DNA from: Maribrevibacterium harenarium
GTDB lineage: Bacteria > Pseudomonadota > Gammaproteobacteria > Pseudomonadales > Marinomonadaceae
Assembly (NCBI RefSeq): GCF_006385675.1
Contig: NZ_VFRR01000016.1
Span: 17,792-81,791 of the forward strand
Direction: 5' to 3'
DNA length: 64,000 bases
A program made the translations under genes and the position numbers. Positions 17,173-28,300 of this stretch are shown one piece after another (position 1 is the first letter of the stretch; every line of letters starts with the position of its first letter). Below the pieces are notes generated by a model that saw nothing but the letters and a program-made list of their open reading frames with translations, ran no database searches and was not told where the DNA came from.

Positions 17173-18810
17173 TTAGCCACCAGTTACATTGACCATCATG
17201 GTCACTTTGTCGCCCGGTTGTATGTATTTTTTCTTAGCAAGATCGGGATTCCAATCTCTGATATCTGCGACGGAGACTTTGAAGCGCTGCGCTACGCCCG
17301 CTAAGGAGTCTCCGGAACGGATAGTATAAACCACGCGTTTTAATACGGTACGGCTGGTGGGGGCTGCAGCACCTTTTTCCGGTTTCAGCCAGACCACTAG
17401 TTTCTTCCCTGGCATCAGGGGATCGCCGAGTCCCATGCTATTCCAGCGTGCTAGGGTTTTGGTATCCGTGTTGTAACGCTTGGCGATGCTCCAGAGGCTG
17501 TCCCCCGATTCCACTGTATAATTTACCTTGAGTCGATTACTGCTAGGGGCGTTTGATTGCTTGGCGAGTAGTCGCTGATGGCTGCTGAGGGTATAGCTTT
17601 CCATCTTGTTGCCTGCCACGGGAATCATCAACTCTTGTCCTACGCGAATAAACGAAGATGAAATCTTGTTCACATCCTGCAGCACTGCCACAGTCGTATT
17701 ATGCTTCTTGGCGATAAGCAGCAAATTATCCCCTGCCTCTACCGTGTAGCGAACCCAAGTAAGGCGTTCTTCCGGTGAGATTTGCGCCAGTTTAGTTCGA
17801 AACGCTTCTGCTTTGTCGATTGGGATGAGTAGGCGGTGAGGGCCATCCGGTGAGGTCGCCCATTGGTTGAATGCCGGGTTGAGTAAGTAAATCTCATCAA
17901 CGCTGATATCAGCCATTTGTGCTGCTTGAGCCAAATCCATCTGACCGCCAATATTCACTTCTTCAAAGTAAGGTTCATTGGCAACGAAAACAGGCTGATA
18001 GTTGTATTTTTGCGGTTCTTGGAAAATGGTGGCTAACGCCAATAGCTTGGGGACATAGGCGCGGGTTTCCGCCGGCAAGTCTAGTGACCAGAAATCGGTG
18101 GGTTTGCCAGCTTGCTTATTTCTGCGAATAGCACGCATCACAGTACCCTCGCCAGAGTTATAGGATGCCAGCGCATGTAACCAATTGCCATCGAACATAC
18201 CATGTAAGCGTTTTAAGTAGCTAATTGCCGCTTGGGTAGACAGTACAATGTCACGGCGTCCATCAAACCACCAAGTCTGATCCAGACCGTAAATTTGCCC
18301 GGTGGACGGAATGAACTGCCAAGGGCCCGATGCACGTCCATGACTATAGCCGAACGGGTCAAACCCACTCTCTACGATCGGTAGAAACGCGATTTCGAGT
18401 GGCATGTTGTTCTTTTCAAGTTCGCTAACGATGTAATGTAAGTAGCGCTGACCGCGGTTTGATACTCTATCTAAGTATGCTGGGTGAGAGCTATACCACT
18501 TTATTTGCGAGTAGAGTCGGGGCTGGTCATGGTCTAGTTTTAATTGGTAGCCAGCGCGGATTCGCTCCCAAATATCTGCAGGTGGCAGTGGTTCTTCGGG
18601 GATGTCTGGAATTACTTCTGCAGTTTGCGGTGCCTTTTGTGCTTTAATCACCAAAGGCACATGATCGACGGGGCTATCAGTCAGTTCATTGTCTACGACT
18701 TCTTCTGCTTCGGTCTGATTCGCACCATTTGGTTGCGTGTTAGGTGATAGCGTTTGGCAACCTGTTAAAAGTAAGGAAACCGTCGCCATGAGGCTAATTG
18801 TCTTCTTCAT
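17173..18810 (-). CDS. mltD: Membrane-bound lytic murein transglycosylase D
   Basis: Outer-membrane lipoprotein that cleaves peptidoglycan glycan strands to 1,6-anhydro ends. The 545-residue precursor has a lipobox LLTGC with C18, a Pro-rich spacer, an SLT domain with catalytic E147 (PIVESGFDPFGYS) and GPWQFIPSTG, then three LysM modules (~355-400, ~430-470, ~492-538; YTVEAGDNLL, YTVESGDSLW, YTIRSGDSLA). Two or three LysM is usual for MltD. It sits next to gloB on the same strand, as in many gammaproteobacteria. The gap to gloB is 59 bp. Confidence 0.95.
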   Translation of the reverse strand: MKKTISLMATVSLLLTGCQTLSPNTQPNGANQTEAEEVVDNELTDSPVDHVPLVIKAQKAPQTAEVIPDIPEEPLPPADIWERIRAGYQLKLDHDQPRLYSQIKWYSSHPAYLDRVSNRGQRYLHYIVSELEKNNMPLEIAFLPIVESGFDPFGYSHGRASGPWQFIPSTGQIYGLDQTWWFDGRRDIVLSTQAAISYLKRLHGMFDGNWLHALASYNSGEGTVMRAIRRNKQAGKPTDFWSLDLPAETRAYVPKLLALATIFQEPQKYNYQPVFVANEPYFEEVNIGGQMDLAQAAQMADISVDEIYLLNPAFNQWATSPDGPHRLLIPIDKAEAFRTKLAQISPEERLTWVRYTVEAGDNLLLIAKKHNTTVAVLQDVNKISSSFIRVGQELMIPVAGNKMESYTLSSHQRLLAKQSNAPSSNRLKVNYTVESGDSLWSIAKRYNTDTKTLARWNSMGLGDPLMPGKKLVVWLKPEKGAAAPTSRTVLKRVVYTIRSGDSLAGVAQRFKVSVADIRDWNPDLAKKKYIQPGDKVTMMVNVTGG

Positions 18811-18869
18811 GGTGCTCGTTCAGTCTATAAAATTCGTTAGCATTCTAAACATGTGCCCGACGAGTGCAA

Positions 18870-19646
18870 CTAAAACTCGTCTTTCGCACGGCGGATCACT
18901 CCGAAACGCTGGTCAGGGAGCGCCGGCACGGGGCTAGATATGAGCGAGGCTGCCCGTTCGACGATATCGTCTCGATCAAAGCGCAAGAATGGATTGGTGG
19001 CTCGCTCCAGGCCAATGGTAGTAGGTAGGGTAGGTTGCCCTGTATCCCGCGAACTTTGCGCGTCTTGCTGAGCTGCGATCAGCATCGGGTTATGGGGATC
19101 GATAGCTAGGGCGAAGCGGTAGTTTGCTAGCGTGTACTCGTGGGTGCCGAATACTTCAGTGTCGTCCGCTAAGCTTAAAAAACGACTCATCGCCTGGCAC
19201 ATTTGCTCGTAAGTGCCCTCAAACACACGACCGCATCCACCACGGAATAGGGTGTCTCCGCTAAGTAGCAGCTTGTGTTCATTCGCCTGACTAACGTAAC
19301 AAATATGTTCTAACGTGTGTCCTGGAATTTCCCAAACCGTAAATTTATGTTGTCCCACAACGACTTGGTCTCCCTCGCCAAGGGGATGGGTTACAATGTC
19401 CGCAGCTAAGTTGCTTGGCCCATAAACGGGACAATCAAATTGCTGTCTTAACATGGCTACCCCACCAATGTGGTCATTGTGTTTATGGGTTATCAAGATT
19501 CCTAAGAGTGGTTCGCCTACCCGTTGACAATAATTCATCACCACTTGCCCATCACCTGGGTCCACTACCCAGACACCTTGGGCGTGAGGGTCACGGTAAG
19601 TCCAAATGTAATTATCATTGAACGCAGGGAGCGGAAAAAATGTCAT
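18870..19646 (-). CDS. gloB: Hydroxyacylglutathione hydrolase (glyoxalase II)
   Basis: Hydrolyses S-lactoylglutathione in methylglyoxal detoxification. Metallo-beta-lactamase fold with the binuclear metal motif THKHNDHIGG (H54, H56, D58, H59), HTLEHICY, LFSGDTLF-type LLSGDTLFRGGCGR and GTHEYTLANYRFA. The ATG at 19646 starts at MTFFPLPAFNDNYIW, the standard GloB start, and gives 258 residues. Nine upstream in-frame codons are not family-like. It diverges from yafS, as in E. coli. Confidence 0.95.
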   Translation of the reverse strand: MTFFPLPAFNDNYIWTYRDPHAQGVWVVDPGDGQVVMNYCQRVGEPLLGILITHKHNDHIGGVAMLRQQFDCPVYGPSNLAADIVTHPLGEGDQVVVGQHKFTVWEIPGHTLEHICYVSQANEHKLLLSGDTLFRGGCGRVFEGTYEQMCQAMSRFLSLADDTEVFGTHEYTLANYRFALAIDPHNPMLIAAQQDAQSSRDTGQPTLPTTIGLERATNPFLRFDRDDIVERAASLISSPVPALPDQRFGVIRRAKDEF

Positions 19647-19760
19647 AGAGTCACCAATATGGTTAAATTCCAATTAAGATTGCCGTCTTGTAGATCACAA
19701 GTTGGCACTAGGATGTAGAATTTAGCCGCCAAAATACAAAGAAAAGAATGAGAGCATTCT

Positions 19761-20528
19761 ATGTTGAATGGGCAAGCAAGACAATTTTTCCAAGAATGGT
19801 ATCAAACCTCCCTTGGTGAGCGTTTGCTTAGTGAAGAGCACGAGGCCATCGAGCAGGCACTGGATCATGTAATTGGTTACTACCTGCTAATTCAGTCGCC
19901 GCTGAAGCAATTGCAATTACACAACCACCGGATGCGGGAAACGCTTAATATTGCGCCGGTGCTAGAGCTTGGTGCTCCAGCGAATACTGTGGTTGCCACC
20001 ATGGACGAGCTACCTTTTGATGGCGATGGATTAGATGCCATTGTGCTTCACCATACGTTGGATTTATCTGAAAATCCCCATCGTGATTTGCACGAAGTCG
20101 CCCGCACCCTGTTGCCAAGTGGTAAACTTATCATTGTGGGTTTTAATCCGTGGAGCACATGGGGGCTACGACGCCCGTTCGTGAAACGCAATCGTGCTCC
20201 TTGGGCTGCGCGATTTATCAGTCCTGCACGAATCGAGGACTGGCTGAAAGTAGCTGGGTTGACCTTAGATAAGAGAGAATTTGTGGGTTTTGATGTGCCG
20301 CTCCAATCTGACCGTTGGCGCAACCGTTGTAGCGGACTCGGGCGCGGTATGCAAAGCATAAACCTACCATTCGGTTGTGTTTACGTATTAACAGCGACTA
20401 AACAAACACGTCGTTATATACCGATAAAGCCTCGCTGGTCTGCGGCGAAAGTGCGCGTTCCACCCTTAACTAAGCCTACGATTAAAGAAGTGGGCTTTAC
20501 TCCTAATCACGAGAAAATAAGCGAATGA
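19761..20528 (+). CDS. yafS: YafS-like class I SAM-dependent methyltransferase family protein
   Basis: A 255-residue protein of the YafS type. It has a post-motif II region [37 protein letters not shown] and [12 protein letters not shown], which closely follow E. coli YafS (AHTLPW, GFNPISFMGLRK). The usual SAM-binding motif I is short and degenerate (LELGAP), so catalytic activity is uncertain. It is the first gene of yafS-rnhA-dnaQ and overlaps rnhA by 4 bp. The same neighbourhood (gloB, yafS, rnhA, dnaQ) is found in E. coli. Confidence 0.82.
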   Translation: MLNGQARQFFQEWYQTSLGERLLSEEHEAIEQALDHVIGYYLLIQSPLKQLQLHNHRMRETLNIAPVLELGAPANTVVATMDELPFDGDGLDAIVLHHTLDLSENPHRDLHEVARTLLPSGKLIIVGFNPWSTWGLRRPFVKRNRAPWAARFISPARIEDWLKVAGLTLDKREFVGFDVPLQSDRWRNRCSGLGRGMQSINLPFGCVYVLTATKQTRRYIPIKPRWSAAKVRVPPLTKPTIKEVGFTPNHEKISE

Positions 20529-20971
20529 AAAAAGAAGTCACCCTGTATACCGACGGTGCTTGCAAAGGCAATCCTGGTATTGGCGGTTGGGGCGCATGGC
20601 TAACCTTCGGTAAACATGAGAAAAAACTCTGTGGTGGCGAGGAAAATACCACCAACAATCGGATGGAGCTACAAGCCGCGATAGAAGGGTTAAAAGCCTT
20701 GCGCGAACCTTGCTCGGTTACCCTTTTTACCGATTCATCCTATGTGCAAAAAGGTATTACAGAATGGTTGAAGGGTTGGAAACGGAAACAATGGAAAACG
20801 GCGTCAGGGCAACCGGTAAAAAATCAGGACTTGTGGCAGCAACTGGACGAATTATGTCGCCAGCATGAAGTAGAGTGGCGCTGGGTGAAAGGTCATGCGG
20901 GCATAGAAGGCAATGAAATAGCTGACCAGTTAGCAAATCTCGGGATTGAAAAGCTCAAAGGTGAAGCATGA
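20525..20971 (+). CDS. rnhA: Ribonuclease HI
   Basis: Degrades the RNA strand of RNA-DNA hybrids. The 148-residue protein has all four carboxylates in context: [11 protein letters not shown] (D9 or D10), [15 protein letters not shown] and GNEIADQLA, plus the basic handle [12 protein letters not shown]. It overlaps yafS and dnaQ by 4 bp each (ATGA), so it is part of one translationally coupled operon. Confidence 0.97.
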   Translation: MKKEVTLYTDGACKGNPGIGGWGAWLTFGKHEKKLCGGEENTTNNRMELQAAIEGLKALREPCSVTLFTDSSYVQKGITEWLKGWKRKQWKTASGQPVKNQDLWQQLDELCRQHEVEWRWVKGHAGIEGNEIADQLANLGIEKLKGEA

Positions 20972-21696
20972 GACAAATCGTATTGGATACCGAAACCACC
21001 GGTATCGACCCTAAACAAGGGCACCGGATTATCGAAATCGGTTGCGTAGAAATGCAAAAACGCAAACTTACTAAGCGTCATTTTCATGTCTACATCAATC
21101 CAGAGCGCGAAGTGGAAGAAGAAGCTTTCCGGGTTCATGGAATTAGTAATGAGTTTTTAGCAGATAAACCGCTATTCCGTGACGTGGCCCAGGAGTTCTT
21201 AGATTTTATCCACGGAGCAGAGCTTATTATTCACAACGCTCCGTTCGACGTTGGCTTTATTGATCATGAGTTTGCCAAGTTAGGCGGCTTTCCCAAAGTT
21301 GCCGATATCTGCACGGTGTTTGATAGCCTCGTCTATGCCCGGCAAAAGCATCCAGGTCAGAAAAACAACTTGGATGCCCTATGTAAACGTTACGGCATAG
21401 ATAACTCCCATCGAGATCTGCACGGCGCTTTGCTGGATGCCGAGATTTTGGCCGATGTGTATCTGATGATGACGGGGGGGCAAACGTCCCTTGGCTTGTC
21501 CGCCGCTCAAGAGGAAGGTAGTCAGCAGGAGCAGCAAACCACCGGATTGCGTCGCTTTGATGTAAATCGCCCGAGGTTGAAGGTGATCCGCGCGAGTGCG
21601 GATGAGTTAGCTGCCCATGAGGCTCGTTTGGATATGATAGATAAGAAAAGTGAACAATCTATTTGGCGCAGGAAAATGGTAGTGGCTGAGCAATAG
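20968..21696 (+). CDS. dnaQ: DNA polymerase III epsilon subunit (3'-5' proofreading exonuclease)
   Basis: The DEDDh exonuclease of the replicative polymerase. The 242-residue protein has Exo [11 protein letters not shown], Exo [13 protein letters not shown] and Exo [21 protein letters not shown]. The C-terminal ~60 residues are the flexible tail that binds the alpha subunit. It overlaps rnhA by 4 bp. A strong terminator follows directly. Confidence 0.97.
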   Translation: MRQIVLDTETTGIDPKQGHRIIEIGCVEMQKRKLTKRHFHVYINPEREVEEEAFRVHGISNEFLADKPLFRDVAQEFLDFIHGAELIIHNAPFDVGFIDHEFAKLGGFPKVADICTVFDSLVYARQKHPGQKNNLDALCKRYGIDNSHRDLHGALLDAEILADVYLMMTGGQTSLGLSAAQEEGSQQEQQTTGLRRFDVNRPRLKVIRASADELAAHEARLDMIDKKSEQSIWRRKMVVAEQ

Positions 21697-21699
21697 AGC

Positions 21700-21730
21700 A
21701 ATTCCCCCAGAGCGTTGCTCTGGGGGAATT
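21700..21730. terminator. Bidirectional terminator between dnaQ and nhaB
   Basis: Perfect 14-bp stem, arms 21700-21713 and 21717-21730, with loop GTT. The arms begin with AATT and end with AATT, so the flanking A/T is short. It separates the convergent dnaQ and nhaB genes. Confidence 0.8.
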
Positions 21731-21738
21731 CAAATTAC

Positions 21739-23244
21739 CTATTGCACTAGGTAGGTAACACAAAGTCCACCAACCACACTTAGAACGATAGTATAGGGAA
21801 GTGCCATAAGTACCATCTTGCCGTAGGAAAGGCGTAACAGTGGTGCGATAGCTGAAGTCAGTAAGAATAAGAACGCCGCCTGACCATTAGGAGTAGCGAC
21901 ACTTGGTAGATTAGTACCAGTGTTCACAGCTACTGCCAGAATATCAAAGTGCTCGCGAGATATGGTGCCAGCATCGTATGCGGATTTGATTTCAGTGATG
22001 TAAACGGTTGCCACGAACACGTTATCGCTGATGGCTGACAGTAAACCGTTTGCAATAAAGAACATTAATGGTTGTGAGTGAGTTGGCATTGCCAAAACCG
22101 TATCGATAATTGGCTGGAACAGATGTTGTGCGTGAATAACCGATACAACAGTAAAGAACACAACCAGAAGCGCGGTAAAAGGTAGTGCTTCTTCAAATGC
22201 ATGACCAATCCGATGTTCTTCGGTGATGCCATTGAAAGCGGTCAACAACACGATCACCATCAAACCAACTAGGCCAACTTCTGCCACGTGAAATGCCAGT
22301 GAAAATACCAGTAAAACCGCAACGATGCCTTGCACGATCAATTGTGACTTGTGCTTGTTGGTACTTTTAGCGGATTCTGCATTGGCAAAGTTTTGCAGAA
22401 TATTGCGTACGTTTTCAGGCAGTGTTGCGCCATAGTCAAACATTTTAGTCTTTTCTAAGATAACCACAGTTAGTAGGCCACAAACTAAAACTGGCATAGA
22501 GACTGGGGCAACTTGAAGGAAAAATTCAACGAAATCCCAGCCAGCAACCTTGGCTATCAGTAAGTTTTGTGGTTCGCCAACAAGAGTCGCAACTCCACCA
22601 AGCGCTGTACCTACGGCACCATGCATTAACAGGCTGCGTAGAAATGCGCGAAACTGAGCTAGGTCCTGTTGATTGACAGGGAGTATGGCATCGTCTTTGC
22701 CATGGTCATGAGAATTATTATTGGACTGGTCCGACGCGACCTTGTGATAGACCGAATAGAACCCCACACTTACACTGATCAACACAGCAGTAACGGTTAA
22801 AGCATCGAGAAATGCGGATAAAAAAGCGGCGGCTAAACTGAAAATTAACGAAATCGCTACTTTTGAGCGAATGCGTACGAGTAGTTTGTTAAAGATAAAG
22901 AGCAACATATCTTTCATAAAGTAAATGCCTGCCACCATAAACATAAGTAACAGGATAACTTCTATGTTGTGCTCTACCTCCATGTACACCCCTTCACTGG
23001 TGGTTAGCCCAAGCAGCACCGATTCTATGGCTAACAAACCACCGGGTTGCAATGGGTAACATTTGAGTGCCATGGCGAGGGTAAAAATAAACTCTATAAT
23101 CAATAGCCAGCCAGTAATGAAGGGGCCAACGGTATAGAGTAGAATGGGGTTAAGGACTAAAAAAAGGATGATCGCTTGCTTGTACCAAAGTGGCGATGAC
23201 CCTAGAAAATTGCTGCTAAATGCTTGTGAAAGGCTGTTGTTCAT
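21739..23244 (-). CDS. nhaB: Na+/H+ antiporter NhaB
   Basis: Inner-membrane sodium-proton antiporter for Na+ and pH homeostasis. The 501-residue protein starts with [21 protein letters not shown], a standard NhaB start. It has about twelve hydrophobic segments and the conserved stretches [31 protein letters not shown] and [20 protein letters not shown]. Together with NQR in this window it points to a sodium-based energy economy, as in marine bacteria. Confidence 0.95.
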   Translation of the reverse strand: MNNSLSQAFSSNFLGSSPLWYKQAIILFLVLNPILLYTVGPFITGWLLIIEFIFTLAMALKCYPLQPGGLLAIESVLLGLTTSEGVYMEVEHNIEVILLLMFMVAGIYFMKDMLLFIFNKLLVRIRSKVAISLIFSLAAAFLSAFLDALTVTAVLISVSVGFYSVYHKVASDQSNNNSHDHGKDDAILPVNQQDLAQFRAFLRSLLMHGAVGTALGGVATLVGEPQNLLIAKVAGWDFVEFFLQVAPVSMPVLVCGLLTVVILEKTKMFDYGATLPENVRNILQNFANAESAKSTNKHKSQLIVQGIVAVLLVFSLAFHVAEVGLVGLMVIVLLTAFNGITEEHRIGHAFEEALPFTALLVVFFTVVSVIHAQHLFQPIIDTVLAMPTHSQPLMFFIANGLLSAISDNVFVATVYITEIKSAYDAGTISREHFDILAVAVNTGTNLPSVATPNGQAAFLFLLTSAIAPLLRLSYGKMVLMALPYTIVLSVVGGLCVTYLVQ

Positions 23245-23417
23245 TCACGGCTCCCGGAAATCTTATTAAAATCTTGTAATTTTCTTACTAAATTTTTGCG
23301 AAATCATGATAGTGCATCCCGAGAACGCTGACTATAGGGAAAAATCAACAAGCCTGTTAATTTGTAAATTAGTACGACATTCGTCGTAAATAGCCAACAG
23401 TATTAGGAGTGTAGACA

Positions 23418-24428
23418 TTGGAGTTTTTATCGGATTACGCTGGTTTCCTTATTCGATTGCTGAGTATCGCGCTAGTGATAGTGCTGATTTTATCTTCCTT
23501 GGCGAGTATAAAATCGAAAAACCACAAGGGTAAGGGGAGTTTGCAAGTGGCGGAAATAAGCGAGGAAGTGCAGCAGACCAAGCGCCACATGCAACAGGAA
23601 TTATTGGATAAGAAAACTTTTAAGGCGTTGCAGAAGTCTGAAAAGCGGAGCAAAAAGCAAAAGTCTAGCCCGTCTCGAAATGTGTTTGTCGTGGAGTTTG
23701 ATGGCGACATTCAAGCATCGGCAACCGATTCCCTGCGAGAAGAAATTTCTGCGATTCTATCGGTGGCTTCCACTGCGGATGAGGTGGTAGTGAAGCTGGA
23801 GAGTGGCGGTGGTGTAGTCCATGGCTATGGCTTGGCCGCCTCCCAGTTGCAAAGAATTAAAGACAAAGGTATTGGTTTAACGGTTTGTATCGATAAAGTA
23901 GCCGCCAGTGGTGGCTACATGATGGCTTGCGTGGCGGATAAAGTGGTTGCTGCGCCATTTGCTATTGTGGGTTCCATCGGTGTGGTGGCACAAATTCCAA
24001 ATATTCATCGTCTGCTTGATAAAAATGATATCGATGTGGAACTACATACGGCGGGGCAGTTCAAGCGTACCTTGACGGTACTTGGAGAAAATACCGAGGA
24101 AGGACGGGAGAAATTCAAGCAGGATTTGGAGCGTACCCATGAGTTATTTAAGCGTCATGTAGCGCTGCACCGACCTGCACTTGATATTGATGAAATTGCT
24201 ACTGGGGAAGTCTGGTACGGTAGCGAGGCGAAAGACCTAGGACTGGTGGATGTGATTCAGACCAGTGATGACTATGTGCTAGACCGCTGTGTAGAGGCTA
24301 AAGTAATTCAGGTAAATTACCGTAAGGCGCGGCCGGTGAGTGAGCGATTAGGATTATCTGCCATGGCTGTCCTAGAAGAGCGAGCCCGGTACTGGATTGG
24401 TAAAATCATGCAGCACCGGGGGTTTTAG
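23418..24428 (+). CDS. sohB: Inner-membrane peptidase SohB (family S49)
   Basis: A 336-residue S49 serine protease related to SppA. The N-terminus has one membrane helix (FLIRLLSIALVIVLILSSLA), followed by a charged stretch and the protease domain with the nucleophile in DKVAASGGYMMACVADK and the general-base lysine in AGQFKRTLTVLGENT. The start is a TTG at 23418, nine bases after AGGAG; no ATG is available nearby. It diverges from nhaB across 173 bp that include an inverted repeat TAATTT/AAATTA near 23359. Confidence 0.92.
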   Translation: MEFLSDYAGFLIRLLSIALVIVLILSSLASIKSKNHKGKGSLQVAEISEEVQQTKRHMQQELLDKKTFKALQKSEKRSKKQKSSPSRNVFVVEFDGDIQASATDSLREEISAILSVASTADEVVVKLESGGGVVHGYGLAASQLQRIKDKGIGLTVCIDKVAASGGYMMACVADKVVAAPFAIVGSIGVVAQIPNIHRLLDKNDIDVELHTAGQFKRTLTVLGENTEEGREKFKQDLERTHELFKRHVALHRPALDIDEIATGEVWYGSEAKDLGLVDVIQTSDDYVLDRCVEAKVIQVNYRKARPVSERLGLSAMAVLEERARYWIGKIMQHRGF

Positions 24429-24443
24429 TCGGTATTGGTTCGA

Positions 24444-25334
24444 CTAGAATTGTGGAGCAGCTAACGCCTTAGATGGTTGCTCCTTTAAAGCTTGTATATC
24501 GATTTCGGCTTTGCTGGCAAGGGCTTGTTGCTGCTTAATCAGAGCAACGGCGTAGTCCAGTTCAAGGGGTTCAAAATAGATTAAAGTGCCTATTACTGGG
24601 TGATCGAGATAGTTTAATTTGCCGCTCGCTGTGCGATTGGAAATTTGGATGTCGAGCACCAGTGCCGGTTCAAACTGCTTTACCAGCACAGGCTGTGCTT
24701 CTGGTTGATTTTCGTCCGGTTCTGGGGCTGCCACACTATCTGTAGCCCCGATCTGCACTTGCGCGAATGTGGCTTCATTCTCAACCCGAGGTGGCACGGT
24801 GAAGCTATCAAATAAATAGTGTTTGTAACTCAGGTCCGTTTGCAGGTAGCGTCCTAATGCAATGGTGGCCTTGCCAGTCAGTTCAGCGAATCCGTCATAC
24901 AATGGCGCGCTGTGAAATTCGAGCTCTAACTTAGAGCCAGTTGCCTTAAAAATTATTGTCTCTGTTTCATCCACTAAAAGATTAGCTCGACGCTTTATTT
25001 GACTAATATAGTCACGGAACTCTTGTATGGACTCGGGCGGCAATATGGATTCTTCTAGTAATTCCCCAGATTGAAGCTGACTTTGAGAGGTCGGAGGCTG
25101 TGTTGCTGTAGAGGCATCATCTAGTGTCGGTGAATCATCGAATCTTTTAACGTCAAACAGATTTTCGATGTTCTGGTATTCAATATGCTCGCTGGAATAG
25201 CGATCGGGCCACTTGAAAGCCACAATGTGCGCTTGATAGGCCCGAGCGGTATCGGGATTAAATTCCTCTAACGAAAGAGAGAACACTGGCATAGCCAGTG
25301 TTAGGCTTAGGGAACAAATAGCTAAACTTTTCAA
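24444..25334 (-). CDS. csiV: CsiV-like periplasmic protein
   Basis: A 296-residue protein with a cleavable signal peptide (LAICSLSLTLAMPVFS). Its C-terminal half carries the family pattern, ending YLDHPVIGTLIYFEPLE. CsiV of Vibrio cholerae is a periplasmic peptidoglycan-binding protein that activates penicillin-binding protein 1a through LpoA, and it too lies beside mfd. The start overlaps the mfd stop by 4 bp. The middle (residues ~60-90) is low in conservation. Assignment rests on family pattern and context. Confidence 0.78.
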   Translation of the reverse strand: MKSLAICSLSLTLAMPVFSLSLEEFNPDTARAYQAHIVAFKWPDRYSSEHIEYQNIENLFDVKRFDDSPTLDDASTATQPPTSQSQLQSGELLEESILPPESIQEFRDYISQIKRRANLLVDETETIIFKATGSKLELEFHSAPLYDGFAELTGKATIALGRYLQTDLSYKHYLFDSFTVPPRVENEATFAQVQIGATDSVAAPEPDENQPEAQPVLVKQFEPALVLDIQISNRTASGKLNYLDHPVIGTLIYFEPLELDYAVALIKQQQALASKAEIDIQALKEQPSKALAAPQF

Positions 25335-28300
25335 TGTAATAGTTCCAACGTCTGTTCGGTGTAGGTGAAGCGATCTTCTGCTGTGGTCATGGCTTTGAGG
25401 CAGCGTAATGTATCCGATCCTGACAATTTGTATTGATCGGGCTTGCGTTGAATCAGATTTATCAACTTCATTGGATCGACCGGTGTATTTGGGCCAAAGT
25501 GGATTTTTACTTCTGCGTTGTTGGCTTCGATTTTGGTAATGCCAAGTTGTTCCGCTTTGAGTTTTAGCACCGTCTGGCGGAAGAGATTTTTACACGCATC
25601 TGGCAATAACCCAAAGCGGTCGATCATTTCAACTTGTAGTTCTTTAAGCTCAGCCTCTGTGGTTGCGCTGGCAATGCGTTTATAGAGAATTAAACGCGAG
25701 TGTACATCACCCAGATAATCATCTGGAATCAGGGCAGGAACGCGCAGGTTTACGTCGGTCTGTGCTGGAGTAGTAATATCCACGTTAGGAGTCTTGCCAC
25801 TTTTTAGCGATTTTACGGCACGATCCAGCATGTCCATAAACAATGAGAAGCCAACATGTTCGATATGGCCGCTTTGTCCTTCACCAAGGAGTTCACCGGT
25901 TCCGCGAATTTCTAAATCATGGGTTGCTAGCGTAAAGCCTGCTCCTAACGTATCTGCCATCGAAATGGCCTCTAGCCGTTTCTCAGCATCTGTAGTGATG
26001 CGTCTATCTTCTGGAGTTAGCAAGTAGGCATAGGCTTGGTGGTGCGAGCGCCCAACGCGTCCTCGTAACTGATGAAGTTGCGCTAAACCGAACTTGTCTG
26101 CGCGCTCGATAATGATCGTATTGGCATTGGGGATGTCGATACCAGTCTCGATGATCGTTGAACACACTAAAATATTGGCCCGCTTGTGGTAGAAGTCAGA
26201 CATCACTTGCTCCAGCTCACGCTCACGCATCTGTCCGTGACCGATGGTGATTTTTGCTTCCGGAACCAATGTATTTAAGTCTTCTGCAGCTTTACCTATG
26301 GTTTGTACTTCGTTATGTAGATAGTAGACTTGGCCGCCACGGTATAACTCACGCAATATAGCTTCGCGAATTTGGGCCGGGTCTTTTTGCTTCACAAAAG
26401 TTTTGACTGATAGTCGCTTGGCAGGTGGTGTGGCAATAATTGATAAATCCCGGATGCCTGAAAGAGACATGTTGAGCGTTCGCGGGATGGGCGTAGCGGT
26501 CAAGGTTAGTACATCCACCTCAGCACGCAGAGCTTTAAACTGATCTTTTTGCTTGACGCCGAAGCGGTGCTCCTCGTCGATAATAACGAGCCCAAGATCA
26601 TGAAATGCCACATCACTTTGCACCAACTTATGGGTGCCAACGACAATATCTGCTTTGCCTTCCGTAATGCGTTTTAGGGCCTCAGTCGTTTGCTTACCGG
26701 AGCGGAAGCGAGATAGCAGTTCAATTTGTACAGGCCAGTCGGCAAAACGGTCGCAAAAGTTTTCGTAGTGTTGTTGTGCCAGCAAGGTGGTAGGGACTAA
26801 CACCGCCACCTGTTTACCGTCTTGTACCGCAAGGAAAGCGGCACGCATGGCTACTTCGGTTTTACCAAAACCGACGTCACCACACACTAAACGGTCCATG
26901 GCTTTGGCGCTGGTCATGTCGCTAATGACAGCGTCAATGGCGAGTTGTTGGTCTGGTGTTTCTTCAAACGGAAAGCCGCTGGCAAACTGAGTGTACTGAC
27001 TGTCAGGCTTGGCGAAGGCGTGGCCGCGCTTAGCTTCTCGCTTGGCATAGATTTCTAATAGCTCAGCAGCGGTATCCCGAGCCTTCTCTGCCGCCTTTTG
27101 TTTGGCTTGACTCCACTTCTCACTGCCTAGTTTGTGTAGTGGGGCGTGATCTTCGTCGGCTCCCGTGTAGCGAGAGATAAGCTGCAAAGATGAAACCGGT
27201 ACGTAGAGTTTGGCTTGGTTGGCATACTCTAGCGTTAGTAATTCGGTTTCCTGACCATCCACCGATAAAGTCGTTAAGCCCAAATAACGCCCGACACCAT
27301 GGTCTATGTGTACGACCGGGGCACCAATACGTAACTCTGTCAGATTACGGATGATTGACTCTTCCGATATGTCTGAACTCTTACGACGTCTTTGCTGAGA
27401 AACGCGAGCGCCCAGTATTTGTGCTTCGGTAATAAGTGTCCAGTCGCTACGATATTGAAAACCTTGGGTAGTTTGACCTTCGGTAATGGCGAGAGCGGTT
27501 GGGGAAGAGACAAACGTTTGCCAATCTGGTGTGTAGTGAGGGCGAATGTCGGCGCTACGTAGTAGTTCTAATAGTGCTTCACGACGGCCGGCTGACTCGG
27601 CGACTAACAACACAGGCTGGTGGATATTGTTGATAAAAGTACGGAGTTTCGTTAGCGGATCTTGGCTCTTGGCATCAGCGGACACATCTGCTACCGGGCG
27701 ATAACTGCTGTCGGTATCGGGATCAGTGGCAAATACCAAACTAGGATAGCGGTTGATGTGGCGGAATAACTCTTCTTCCCTTAAGCAGATTTCTTCTGGT
27801 TTAAGTAACGGTTTTTGCACGTCGTAGGCGAGGGATTCATAGCGCTGCTCAAAGTCTGCCTTGATAGCAGCATATTGCTCTTTAAGGTGTGCCTGCCTAG
27901 CGATAATGGCATTGTCAGGTAAATATTCCAGCAATGATTCGGTTCGCTCGAAGAACAATGGTAAGTAGTATTCAATTCCTGCCGGCATGCTGCCTTCACT
28001 GACATCTTGATAGATCGGGTTCGTTAACGATGTACGCTCAAAACGTTCACGAAAGCGCTGTCTGAAACGACTGATCCCTTGTTCGGTTGTTGGCAATTCG
28101 CGGGCGGGTAAAATGCTAACGGCGTCAACTTTTTCAACAGTGCGTTGAGTTTCCGGGTCAAACCAGCGAATGCTATCGATTTCATCATCGAACCAGTCTA
28201 GGCGGATGGGAGCCTTGCTTCCCATTGGGAAGACGTCCAGCAATCCACCTCGGGTCGCAAATTCTCCGTGTTCGCGCACCGTATCGACATGCAAATAGCC

